64,000 nt of DNA from Mactromeris polynyma (lineage: Eukaryota > Mollusca > Bivalvia > Venerida > Mactridae): positions 4,650,001 to 4,714,000 of the forward strand of contig JASFXZ010000039.1 in assembly GCA_032209605.1 (NCBI GenBank). The letters run 5' to 3'. A program made the translations under genes and the position numbers. The notes beneath the pieces are model-generated. The model did not search any database. It saw only the letters and a program-made list of their open reading frames with translations, and was not told where the DNA came from. The first letter of the stretch is position 1. Each line of letters begins with the position of its first letter. Positions 1-10,880 of this stretch are shown here, one piece after another.

Positions 1-733
1 TCAATGTTTTCCACGTTTTCCACTGCTACCAGTTGTTGATCTATATATGTACAATGGAATTTGAACCAATATATTGTTCACGCTGTTGTTATAGCAACTA
101 GGACAAGCACTTGAGGAGGCAAAACAGTAAATAGATCGTTCCCCAGAACAAGGTTGTTACGTGCTTCTAGGAACCTTGCCTTTACCCGATTACTTCGACT
201 CTATTTTCAATATATGATTTCCTAATATACGGTAGATAACCGCTGTTCACCTTGTTTAAGTACTTGATCGAGTTAAGTTTCTTGCCAAGGAAAACGTCTC
301 GTGGACTCGATCTTGTGAAAATTAACGGTACATACGTACTTCATACACAAGTCATTGATTGCTGATACAGGTAACTTATTAAGAATAATTTCTGAGTATG
401 ATCTTACGCTTTTTTCAGGCAGAAAAAAACACAGGGCTAGGTTGAAATCGTAAAATGGAAATCAGCGATCTTGACACCATACTTCAGGTTGACGGTAATT
501 AGACGTCTTCTGTGTTATCTTTAAGATATTAAGGTGTTTTGGACTGAGCAAGTAATGTTGAATCTTAGAGGAAATGGTAAGCAAACTAGTGATGAAATTA
601 TAATTACACACACAACTTCTTGCTCTAGTTCCCACTAAGACTGGAGTTGCGATTCTGTTTGATGAATTCTGATGGCTCCGGTATATGTGCAGTGGCCGAT
701 TAAAATATTTTGTACCTGCAGCCAACGGTTCAA

Positions 734-1047
734 CTCACCTGAGCAGGAATCGCTTATGGTGAGCTTATAGGATCGTTGGCTGGCCGTCGTCGTGCGTCGT
801 CCGTCAACATTTTCTTTACACAACATCTCCTCTATAACTATAACTTTATTATGGATAAAGGGCTTTCAAAATAAGATGTGAACACCATAACATGATGATT
901 TGTCGCGCGTAACACACATCCTCTTAGGTTCAAGGTCAATGTCACTGTTACTAAAATAGAATTTCTTGTCCGGGCCATAACTTTATTATGGAACGGAGGG
1001 ATTGCAACACAACTAATCCAGTCTGAATGGAAGTGTACTCAGGTGAG
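734..1047. repeat. Dispersed inverted-end repeat, block A copy
   Basis: The ends are CTCACCTGAG and its reverse complement CTCAGGTGAG. Inside are two diverged copies of a 'taactttattatgga' module separated by text rich in 'aggtcaaggtcaatgtcac'. I recognise this as a repeat common in bivalve genomes, from memory only. A second 3' end (caggtgatcgattcatggcg) follows at about 1390-1432, and part of another mobile element ('ttcacaaacattttaagactg') sits at 1106-1130. No coding capacity is visible. The rest of 1-2800 shows no gene. Confidence 0.6.
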
Positions 1048-2869
1048 CGATATAGGGTCACCATGGCTCTCTTGTTTATATCTATTCATACCTGCAGGGA
1101 CCTTATTCACAAACATTTTAAGACTGAAACTCAGTTTTGTTTCTAATAATTCTAAACGAATCGGTCGGTCCGTCCACACTTTTTTTAAACTTCTTCTCCT
1201 CCTAAACCACTTGACCAACTTTGACCAAAATTCATAGAAATATATGTGATTCATAAAAACATGGCTGCCGGGGGGTTACATTATAATGATAGCGTTTACT
1301 CATAACATGCTGGAAGTCAATGTTTGTGAGAATCTTTACTTCAACAAAATTTGGCAACCTGGAGCACAGGACCATAACAGATTTTTCAGGCGCCCAGGTG
1401 ATCGATTCATGGCGTCATAGCTCTCTTGTTTATTAAATTATATATTGTAATAACAACTTAGGAGCAAATGGAACAGTTTGAAGTCTAAGTGAGAGTTTAT
1501 GAAAAATGTCCATGTGATTGTGTCGTTTATGTTTGTGTTCAATACGACGACATTACGTCGTGAGACTATCGACACCATGCTACGATGGCCCAGATGCAAA
1601 CTGGCTGACTGTTGGACTTTCATTGATGTTTTGTAAATAATTTCTTATGATACAGATTCTATCTATTGAAAGTTGTTAAGAATTTGTTACAAAATTGAAC
1701 TCACTGGGGTAAAACGACGAAAGACTGGTTTAAATGAGCTAGACAGATCGTATTGATATGATACGTATACCAAGTACATCTAGCTGGTAGTTAAGTAAAT
1801 TATTGTTATTTTAAACTATTTGCTACTGTCAACGAATGGGGTTGGTGTAATCATATTTTATTATTATGCCATAAATAGAACGTTAGATGGTAAAGAATTG
1901 AGATTTCAAAATCCAAATTCGTTGCCAAGGTTTCGTTAGATAATAGAATACGTCACGAGGTCGTCTGTACCATTATCACAGTCGTGTTGTTAACTTATGA
2001 ATGCAAATTCAAATACCCTTTTCATCGACAGTGGCTAACATTTACATGCTTCGTTTTATGTATAATTTTTCCTTAAGGCAATCACGATCTGAACGTTTTC
2101 CTTCTGTATAAATATTTTGATGCGTGATTTTCTAAATACCACCCACTTGTAATCGCATAAAGTTGTTCAAACTGTCTAGAGCATTCATATTCCAAAAAAT
2201 ATCGCTTATTCACATTGACACGGTAAAGTTCATCTGTTAGATGCATAGAACCTGCTACGATATTTTAATTGGAAGATCCATTTTATTAGTAAATTAATAA
2301 AATTGTTTAATAATGCTTAAAAACGACGTATAAACAACTGCCTCTCAGTTTTATTTGTGTGAATATTGTTATTTGTTAACTGTTCTCATGTAACTGCAGT
2401 TATTTATGGGGGGGGGGGGTTTCTTGTTTATATCTTATAATTCTATATTGAATGGTTGTGTGCATTTTGAAAAATAATTGGTGTATGTATAATGTTCTAT
2501 GTATGTACACAAATGAGGCAAAAATAAATATGGTATATATAGTATTTTCCAAAAAAAAACACACTAAATTAGTCAGGTTAATTATTCCTGTCCCTGAGGT
2601 GCAATATGACTTTTGCGTCATGATTACCACGAACATTAAGCTTCAAATGTTCCATTTCTGTTATAATTATATTAAAACTCCTAAAAACCCTTGAAGGAAT
2701 CTGAAGATTTCATGAAACATTCTCTAACTGTCATTCCTTCTTGCTCCCAGAAGTATTCCAGAGAAAACTTCTGATATCACTATCTTAACGAAGTTTCAAA
2801 ACTATCACCAAATTAGGTTAGACCGTACTTGTCGTTATTTGTGACACCGCGTAAGTACATACATGTTTG

Positions 2870-4010
2870 CTTTTTAAAGATAGTTTTACTTTTGAACGCA
2901 GACGGTATAGTGATCATAACAGAATCTGAGTCGGGATTACAACGCGGGTTGGAATTATTAGAAACATGCTTCTCAAAATGGAAATGATCAGTTAATGTAG
3001 AAAAAACGAAAATATTGACTTTTAGAAAGGGGGAAAGAATCCGACAAAACATGGAATTCAAATATGAGGGGAAAGTTAGAAATTGTCAGACAATTTACCT
3101 ATCTCGGCATTGTTTTTACTACTTGTGGGTCATATACATCAATATATGAAGCATTGGGTGGGCAATCCCTTAAGGCAATTTACAAACTTAACAAATATTT
3201 CGTAAAATTTCCGGAGATATCTATAAGTCATTATTTAGATTTATTTGATAAACTTATCTCACCCAATCTGGGATACGGAAGTGAAATTTTGGGTTCCAAT
3301 AAAAGTGAAAAAAATTGAAAGAATTCATCTACATTTCTGTAAGCAAATTTAAGGTGTACGGATTCAAATCCAAAAATAATTTTATATAAGGGGAATTAGG
3401 TAGAACACCTCTAATTAATAAGAGACTGGTAAATGTTATAAAATATTGGTTTAAAATATTCAAATGTGATGATTGTAAATATGTAAAACTTGTATACAAA
3501 ATGATGTTGAATGATCTAGAAATATATCCTGATAAGAAATCTTGGGCAAACTTGTTAAATGCTTGCTAGAATCATTAGTTGATTTCCCGGAGGTCTGCGT
3601 GGGGAGTCACTGTCTTGTGTATTTGGCGTTGCCTGTAGCTACGTATTCTCTCTCTGTTAACTACGCGTGGCAGTTTCAAGGTGTTGGGAATGTAAATGTA
3701 TTTTTAGAAATATTTAAAAATAGACTCAGACACGTTTTTATTCAAAACTGGAATAGTCAGCTACAAAATTCGACTTGAGCTAAAACATATAATTTACGTG
3801 GCGGACTTTCGATTTCAATCTTGTTTGACATTATTGCAATTTCTAAATTTAGATCATATCTTACACGCTCACGAGTTTCGACGCATAGACTAGAAGTTGA
3901 GTCGGGAAGATGGCAAAAAAAACTGTTTGTTAACTGTCTGTTAGGCAAAAGAGAAAACAAACATTATAGGCTTATGTTCTATTTTGTTCGGTTCATCTAA
4001 CACATTTTAC
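2870..4010 (+). mobile_element. Degenerate LINE (non-LTR) fragment, block A
   Basis: Pieces of a reverse transcriptase ORF can be read in more than one frame. From 2893 the translation passes NADGIVIITESESGLQ, the region of the catalytic YADD box, here with Tyr and the second Asp lost. An in-frame stop follows after SKWK, then SVNVEKTKILTFRKG. At 3064-3318 the frame continues with FTYLGIVF and a terminal YGSEILGSNKSE, typical of the RT thumb/connection region. Downstream, QGVGNVNVFLEIFKNRLRHV and a RLEVESGRW motif match the C-terminal region of such LINEs. Stops and frameshifts make it inactive. The 5' half (endonuclease) is not seen. The 4010-4740 stretch has no recognisable feature. Confidence 0.85.
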
Positions 4011-4749
4011 TTAGTCATCAATTAAACAGCTTTTACTAAAACTCCGTCAAGTTTACCCTTTCATTGTGTCTATGCTATCTCTGTTATACCTGCTGTTGTA
4101 ATACACTGACCTTTAAGCTACGTAACGGTGGGGTTAGAAACTGGGTACCGTACTCGGAAAAAAATAGTACTAATCATACTTTTTGATCACGAGAGCACTG
4201 GATGTTCGTGACTTGTGAACTTTACTAAACGCTTAATATGCTTAAATAAATAAGACGCAGAGTACATATTTATCCGTAACCTTTTAAATACCATATTCAA
4301 TTATCTGTGTATCCGCTTTCAACCCCGTTTCATCTAGTTATACGTCTGGGCCCTATCTAACGAAAACAAGAGTTTTACCTCCACAGAAGCAATACCTTTC
4401 TGTAAATTTCTATTTATAAGTTAAATATTGTAAATTTGTTTATGTAGTCCCATGAATTAAGCGCCTTATGTAAGTGAAATTCGATTCATCAAGCAAATAT
4501 TTGAATTAGAATCACCATAAAGATCATATACTGTTATTAAATAAGTATACTTTATTTTCTTTTCGTGATGTTTAAAGAATCATAAAGAGATATTCAAATG
4601 TTTTGAAAAGAAAATATTACATTTAGTATTTACAGTTTATTAGTCGATCGTGTCTAAATAACAATTGGATTAAAACATTGTATTGTGTAGATCGTGATTT
4701 GGTCATCACCGCTCACTGACCGTAAAAATTGACCAACTTGGCTAGCACC

Positions 4750-4756
4750 TATAAAA
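4750..4756 (+). promoter_or_regulatory. TATA box of secreted-protein gene A
   Basis: TATAAAA, followed about 30 bases later by a plausible start region (gctctgcacaactg, about 4777-4790). A short non-coding first exon ends at 4807 with a good donor (CAAG/GTATGT). The TATA box, leader and donor are all conserved in block B. Confidence 0.7.
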
Positions 4757-6149
4757 TGGCTGCCGACATCTCGCTCTGCACAACTGTCTATCAAGCCAGA
4801 TTACAAGGTATGTGAAATTCTTATATTGATTTTCCGAAATTAACGGGGCGGATGAAAATAATAATTTAAAATAAGTTCGCATTTATTGAAAAAACAACAA
4901 CAAAAATTTAGAATAAAATTGCATCTTTTGATAAAAGAACATTTGAAGTTTGCAAATACTTATTGCTAGATGCAGTCTGTTTTTTTTTAAATTTCGAAAG
5001 TAAGTGAAAAAGTATTTTATTTTCAACATATATTTCTGTGATTTATTGAAACAAATCCAAATTAAATGAGACTGATTCATGTATTATCACTAAAATGCCC
5101 ACGTGTGCTCGGAACATTGCATTTATCCAAACAAATGTTGTTTCATTAATTAAATAAATTTCGGTTTGCTTCTAAACCTGTTATGTATACACTATTTGTT
5201 GACTTTTTTTCTCTGAAGAAAACGTTTTATCACAACATTGTTTGAAAGTGAAAATTTTGATTCTATAGTTTACATTTTAATTGAAATAATAGTGTTCTTT
5301 GTTGACGCGTAACCATTTTATATTTATACATTTTTTGACTCACGCCCCAATTCATATCTAAGTTAGGATTTATGTTAGGTTTCTTCCGACGCACCAAAGC
5401 TGTTCAGTGTGTTAACATGTTTGAATTTCCAGCCAGCGACTCTATTTGAATTCCTTTTTCATTTTGTTCATGGGAGGAGCGGTTATTGTTAATTTTAAAT
5501 GCGAAGTTTTACTGCATAAAAACAATCGCAATTGGTTTCAAAAAAAATATTATGCATACATGTTCTATGAAAATGTTTACATTTCATTAAAAATGTAACT
5601 GTTCTGTATTTTTTCTCGATTTAAAACCTATGCTAAAATATCTAATCCCTGAATAGATCTACTAACACCCGCGGCGGTCGTGACTTTCTCTTGTTTAGTT
5701 ATTGAAGGACGCGCGAATCTTCACTCAGTGTTGACTGACGTTGATATATCATTTTCATTCACTTCTTCTTGCTATTACCTAGCTAATGTTTATAATTACA
5801 CTTTATGTATTGAAGACGATGTAATCTGCAATTCTATAAGTATCTGTTCAGTTCTGTTCAGTTGATTTAATTCATTTTTACCGACGCCTTAATAGTTTTT
5901 CGCGTTGACGCATAACGAAGTTTGAATTTATCAATTTTTTCGACCGGCTCCTGAATATTTCTGCAGCGTTGACGCTTTGCAAATTAAAACTTATTATATG
6001 TTTGAGCAACGCCTAACAAGTAAGACCAACTTTCTACTGCACCGAGGACGATCTTGTATACACGTTGTATCGTACATTTATTGAAATATAAAATAGAGCA
6101 TGTTGTTCTCCATTACAACTGCTAACAAAAATATATCAATCTATTTTAG

Positions 6150-8597
6150 ATGAAGGTCTTTATCGTTGCTGTTTGTTTGTTCGGCCTTGCTCTGGCCTAC
6201 CCAGGGGTAAGTTGTTTCACATAATGATCAATCATATATCAAAATATGAGTTGGAATAACGTAAATAGTTCAAATAAAATTGCAAAGCTGTTTAGGTTTA
6301 TTCTGTCACCATTTGTGCAAGAATCTTATACAATATGTACAATAATTTACTGATAATCCGATGCGCCACGAAGTAAAACTTTGTTTGACGCACACGAGAT
6401 TGTCACGAGTTCTCTCCCTTTATTCCTTCTATAATATACGTAGATATAGTGTAATATATATATATAATAGGTATACAAAAGGGATAAAGAGAAAGAACTT
6501 GTGACAACATCCTGTGGTTTTGATAATATGTGTAGAGCAAATAGAGTACGTGTTCCATATGTGACCATTTATTATGATGGCCGACTGGGAATTAACTGGC
6601 ACCACAAAGAATACGAGTAGAATTGAATGATTTTAATTAATATGTCTCCTTCACATATACGCATCTTTTTTACAGGGAGATAAAGGGGGCGACCGTCCAG
6701 AAGGAGGGAAAGGTAAGGGTGGACCTCGTGGACCTATTGGCGGTCTGGTGAAACTTTGTATTTCTTTGGCCGAAGCCGCTGAAGAGGAAGGTGCTGATAA
6801 AAGACAATTCGATTTCGAAGAGGCTTTAGTTGAGATCTGCGAATTCCTCCTCTCTGAAGTAAGTTATTAATCCTAAATAGGCATAAATACAATAGTATTT
6901 GTGTCTTTGAAATTTTCGAGTCTTCAAATTTAAATTATTCACGGGTTTATAGGCCAAGACAAAATTTAATAGTCAATTCCGGTTCTTGTAACATATGACT
7001 GTTAATATCATATGTTACTAAATATAGTTACACATTTGCACTGGGTATAAACGTATATGGACAGCTTAAGGTCAATATCTATGAGTATGTGACCTGGCGA
7101 GTCATATTGTATTCTGTATTCATTTCATATTGATAATACAGTAAATAAGTACGTGTAACTCTTTCAGAAACCTGAAGAAACCACAGCAGCCCCAGTAGAC
7201 GCGAGAAGTTTCTGGGTAAGGAATTTAATTCATTCACGATACAATTAATCCTACATGAAGAATACACCATAATAATAATAATATGTATTTCGGTAAAGGA
7301 GTATATAAAACATTGGTAATTAAAACATGCAATAATATTAAAATAATAATTATAACATGTATGTAATATCCATGCCATACTCACCAACACCTAGGATAGC
7401 ACCGAAGGATAAGACTCTTATATCTAGTGTGGTCTTGATGGCATTAATTATACGAACATCTATGAGCAACTTATGAGCACAAAACATGTTCCCTTATGAC
7501 AATTCGGGTGTGTTGCCAGCACATCACCCGAGCTATCGGCCCTGTATCATACATTTGATCGGGAGAGCAAAACATTACATTATGACAGTTAACAGCAACC
7601 AGTAATTAGAATCTAAATTGACAAACTAAGATTATGATGTGCCCGTTCTCCATTGAAGTCATGGTAAAAGAAGTATATAATAACATGTAGTTACACTTGC
7701 GGAATATAACAAAGATGTGGAATTATAAGGAGATGAAACACACACACTCAGACATTGTCAAGCGAGTTCTTTGTTTGAATTATATCTTGAATAATTGTAA
7801 CATGAATCCCTTTATGCTGATATAGGAACGCGCAAGAGGAGGCAAGGGCAAAGGTGGAGACAGTGAAGGAGCTGGTGGTGACAGACAGGGCAAAGGTGGT
7901 GACAAACAGGGTGCTGGTGAGGACAGACAGGGCAAGGGTGGTGACAGACAGGGTGATGGAGAAGAACAAGATGGAGAGAAAGATATTGTTGATGTTTTAG
8001 TTCGTATCTGCGGAGGACTCGCCAAGATGGCCGAAGAAGCTGTAAGTTGAGATAAAAACACAACTCACGTCAATTTGTTTGAATGACTTAATTATTAAGT
8101 TTCCCTTGGTCGAGTGGTGAACCGCCGTCTAGTTAAATAATGGTTACCGTGTGCCTACCTGCCTGGTTCTTGGTATTAAAGGATATGAATCGGGATTTAA
8201 ATGTGCTCAGTATGTATGTAGGTGTCTCATAAGTCAGAATTGGTTGGCCCTTTAAGTAGGGGTGACATTATAATAGATAAACAATTTACTTTACTATTAT
8301 GAAGCTGAAGTATTTCGTCAAACACACATGTCCAGGCGACTGGATTTCAACTGTTTACAAACACAGTGTATGCATGAAGGAGTCTCTAAATTAACTTATT
8401 GTCTGTAATCGGTATAAATATGCGGATAATATGCATGTGGGTTTTACCCCAGACTCCTCATTATGATTTATTTTATGTTATAGGAAGTAGAAGCACGTGC
8501 TGTTGAGACGAAAGAAGATCTTTTGGAAGCAATGAAAGCTATCTGTGACGCTGCTGAAGCCGAGGCTGAAGCCAGAACCACCCCAGCTTCAGCTTAG
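6150..8597 (+). CDS. Secreted Gly/Lys/Asp-rich protein with four Cys-helix segments, copy A
   Basis: Five coding exons follow a non-coding leader exon (about 4780-4807): 6150-6206, 6676-6858, 7168-7215, 7826-8041 and 8484-8597, giving 205 residues. All splice sites are GT-AG and every coding intron is phase 0. The start follows the acceptor directly and opens a signal peptide, MKVFIVAVCLFGLALA, with probable cleavage before YPG. Then come a GGKGKGGPRGPIGG linker, two helix-like segments (LVKLCISLAEAAEE, ALVEICEFLLSE), a small Thr/Ala/Pro exon, a GGDRQGKGG-type repeat region (about residues 97-147), and two more helix-like segments (VLVRICGGLAKMAEE, AMKAICDAAEAEAEA). Mature cysteines are at 47, 74, 158 and 189, one per helix. 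A dibasic KR at 61-62 could be a processing site. Polyadenylation signal AATAAA is at 8762-8767. I do not recognise the family. An extracellular matrix, shell or mucus role is a guess. Confidence 0.88.
6392..6530. mobile_element. Small inverted-repeat element in the first coding intron, gene A
   Basis: The left arm (gttctctccctttattcc region, 6396-6437) pairs with the right arm (agggataaagagaaagaac region, 6479-6517) around a TA-rich centre. In block B the outer left arm is deleted (element about 22560-22665), so the copies have diverged here. A related, larger element lies at 8886-9278. Confidence 0.6.
8099..8275 (+). mobile_element. tRNA-derived SINE fragment in last intron of gene A
   Basis: It starts with a truncated tRNA-like head (ggtcgagtggtgaaccgcc) and continues with the body seen in other copies: gtgtgcctacctgcctgg, then aaatgtgctcag, a 'gtgtctcataagtcagaa' motif and 'ggccctttaagt'. 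Same family as 33929-34177 (minus strand) and 41956-42145. Block B has it at 24231-24407. Confidence 0.65.
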
Positions 8598-8885
8598 ACG
8601 TTGATTCTACATCTTCGTTCATTCTCCTGTCATATCGAAAATCGTGGTTATTATTTGTTGATGGCGTAATTCTTATGACTTGTACTGACCAAACCTACTG
8701 ACTATGAATTACGAATACAATTTAAAAATGTTTATATTGTTTATCATTTTTATTAGATCTAAATAAATATTTTGCAAATCATTAACTCTTATATTTTGAG
8801 TAAGTACGTATGTGTAAGGTTCTCGTTGTTGTTGACATTGTTTCCATTCAAGGTCCTACCACATTGGGTCTACGTTTAGAGTGCT

Positions 8886-9278
8886 GGAGATTGTTACGAA
8901 ATATCTCCCTTTAACTCTTCCAGGGTTATTTCCCGTTATCCCTTCTATAGTATATGTATATATAAATGTATACATATACAGTAAAACCTCTCCTAACGAC
9001 CACCTCAATAATGAGACCAACTCAGAATTGAGACTACAAATTTCGAAAGCACTGTTTTGCTCTTTATTCAACCTCAATATTAATACCAACTCAATAATAA
9101 GACCAGTTTTCAAGGGTCCCCAATGTGGTCTGATCATCGAGGTTTTACTGTACTATAGAAGGGCTAAAGGGAGAGAATATATTTATATAAGTATACTAGC
9201 AACTACAGAAGAGATAAAGGAGAGAACTCTTGAAGGGATAAAGGGAGATAACTAATGACAATATCATGTGGTTTTGAG
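8886..9278. mobile_element. Inverted-repeat MITE downstream of gene A, carrying a nested pogo-like MITE
   Basis: The outer arms (gagattgttacgaaatatct side and the 'gggataaagggagataac' side) form an inverted repeat related to the intron element at 6392. Between them, 8979-9150 is a second element with CAGTAAAACCTC/GAGGTTTTACTG ends and TA on both sides (8977-8978, 9151-9152). Block B has the same nest at about 25024-25415, with the inner element at 25129-25305 and a decayed 5' end. Confidence 0.7.
8979..9150. mobile_element. pogo/Tigger-like MITE (nested)
   Basis: Starts CAGTAAAACCTC, ends GAGGTTTTACTG, flanked by a TA target duplication. The interior has the family's 'gaccacctcaataatgagacc' type text. 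Other members in the window: 12776-12946, 25129-25305, 32289-32548, 35453-35735, 35868-36278 and 50322-50507. Assignment to the pogo branch rests on the CAGT...ACTG ends and TA duplication only. Confidence 0.7.
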
Positions 9279-9605
9279 CCATCTGTCTTGCGGATTATTG
9301 ACTGTCAGGTCGAAAACAAAACTCTGAATATGTAATGATCGCCCATTGACAGCGTATTTTAAAACACCCTAATTATGATTCATTCTTCATGCTTCTAAAT
9401 ACTGAAGAATATATCATTTAAATCCACTTCGTCAGTACACAAGTCATCATTTCTTTTTCTGTACTTCACTCCTTTTTTCAAAAACTAAACATTGCTTATT
9501 ATTTGTTCATGAACGACTGGTGGGATACCACATCCTGTTGATTCTAAAAGTATCACCTAAATATAACAACTTCGAAATCAGACAGAATTTGCTTATGGTT
9601 GCAGT

Positions 9606-9884
9606 CAGGCGCGTAGCTACCTGTACGCAAAATACGCCGTTGCGTACACATGATTATCAAAAATGGAAAAAATGTGCAATAACCAACAGTTGGGCATTTG
9701 TATGCAATTTGAGATATAAATTTTCTGAATATATGACGCTTCAAAATTTATTGTATTGCTTGTGAAAATATTACCAGATTGCACCTCGAATGTTCTAGAA
9801 AACGGGGTTTTCCGCGGGTATTATGCCCTTATACCCCCCTAGATTGTTTGCGTACACATTCTACCAGCTCTGGCTACGCCCCTG
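9606..9884. mobile_element. hAT-like MITE present only in block A
   Basis: The 15-base imperfect terminal inverted repeats are CAGGCGCGTAGCTAC and, at the other end, CTGGCTACGCCCCTG. 'gcagt' lies directly outside both ends (9601-9605, 9885-9889). No such sequence occurs at the matching point of block B. A CAGGGGCGTAGC-type terminus is familiar from hAT MITEs, but the 5-base duplication is shorter than the 8 bases usual for hAT, so the class is uncertain. Confidence 0.55.
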
Positions 9885-9974
9885 GCAGTGGATATGTGAG
9901 ATATAAACACAGCGGGGTGATGGAGAACAAAATTGTACATGAAATACAAGGCTGCGATTGCACAAATGTTTATT

Positions 9975-10018
9975 AACATACTTAAGAACAGTAATGTGTC
10001 TAGTATCATACTTAAGTA
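9975..10018 (+). repeat. Unexpanded seed of the 30-bp minisatellite, block A
   Basis: About one and a half units of the repeat at 25738-27190 (one 'tacttaag' variant, then 'cagtaatgtgtctagta' and a second 'catacttaagtac'). The right flank (cgttatttaaatac onward to 10228) matches the right flank of the block B array. Confidence 0.9.
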
Positions 10019-10228
10019 CGTTATTTAAATACAACTCATTACAAATATCTTCCTTTACGGAGTTGATGTCAAAGTAATGAAAATAGATTGAAAGATAAGC
10101 ATTTTATTTTGCATAGATAAGTACATACTTATTATCTCTGTGAACTGCATTTTTTACCAATAATCAGCTAAGCACACTCATTTTCTTAAACACTTAAGTA
10201 TTTGTGTGAAATTGGGACAAGAATCTTA

Positions 10229-10880
10229 ATAAGATGAGAGTGTACATTATTTTAAAGCGCAAATTACCGATTTACCATTACCATTATGTCGGAAAATAGC
10301 TCATTGAGCTAATGTTATTTGTTAATATATACCCGAATTTAATTAAAGATGTTTGTGTCTTGTATCATTTAGCGCGCTTTCCACATCTTACCCGTGCTAA
10401 AGTTTAAACTATTAACAAATACAGTTTTAAATATCTCACGAGCTCACATTTCGACGTAATACATGTAATAATGGTTTAGAACAACTCAACATTCGATTCA
10501 ACGTATTATCAGGAAGAACAACACCTTTATATGACATTGTATACATGCAGTCGGGAAGGAAAATTTATAGACACTTTCCTATCTTGCTGTTCAAATGTTT
10601 ACATTATCTGCATCATTTAGCGTTTGTATATTCTCTTTGTATATATCAAGATACGGAGGTTCCATATTGTCGTTTGACATTTTGAAACTTCCGGCTATCT
10701 AAATATCATTGGGATATATTCGGTATCTATCAAAATTGCACTCATAAATAAGGGAAACAACTCACCAGTTGTATAACTCACTTTGTATACTGCAGGGAAT
10801 GAAACGCGTTTGTCCATACATAATGTACATGTATAAGGTAAACGAGGCGTTTTGGGCCTTGATCGTCCCACCAATTCAAG
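10229..10880. other. Non-coding, nothing recognised
   Basis: AT-rich sequence between the end of duplicated block A and the first visible exon of the heme-binding gene. I looked here for the missing N-terminal exon (a YEV-R-Y type motif) and found none. Confidence 0.5.

Larger units (their letters stand above)
1..10228 (+). repeat. Segmental duplication, block A
   Basis: This block is repeated at 16206-27396 in the same orientation. The match starts at the first base of the window, so the true left border may lie outside it. Homology is near-continuous through the LINE remnant, the secreted-protein gene and its 3' flank to about 9523. It is patchy through the stretch around 9524-9974, where A carries an extra insertion. 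It then resumes through the minisatellite seed to about 10228. Eleven differences separate the two 618-base coding sequences. The offset falls from 16205 at the left edge to 16133 at the last coding exon through small indels. Confidence 0.95.

Noticed and set aside
635..826. Repeated small minus-strand frames at 462-826 and 16667-17032
   Set aside because: They overlap the dispersed inverted-end repeat and are frame-shifted between the two blocks, so they are not conserved as protein.
7748..8063. Minus-strand frames rich in Ser/Pro/Leu/Cys opposite exon 5
   Set aside because: They are antisense shadows of the Gly/Asp/Lys-rich exon, which has proper splice sites and a paralogue.
8881..9255. 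A 124-codon frame downstream of secreted gene A
   Set aside because: It runs across two nested MITEs and is broken in block B.
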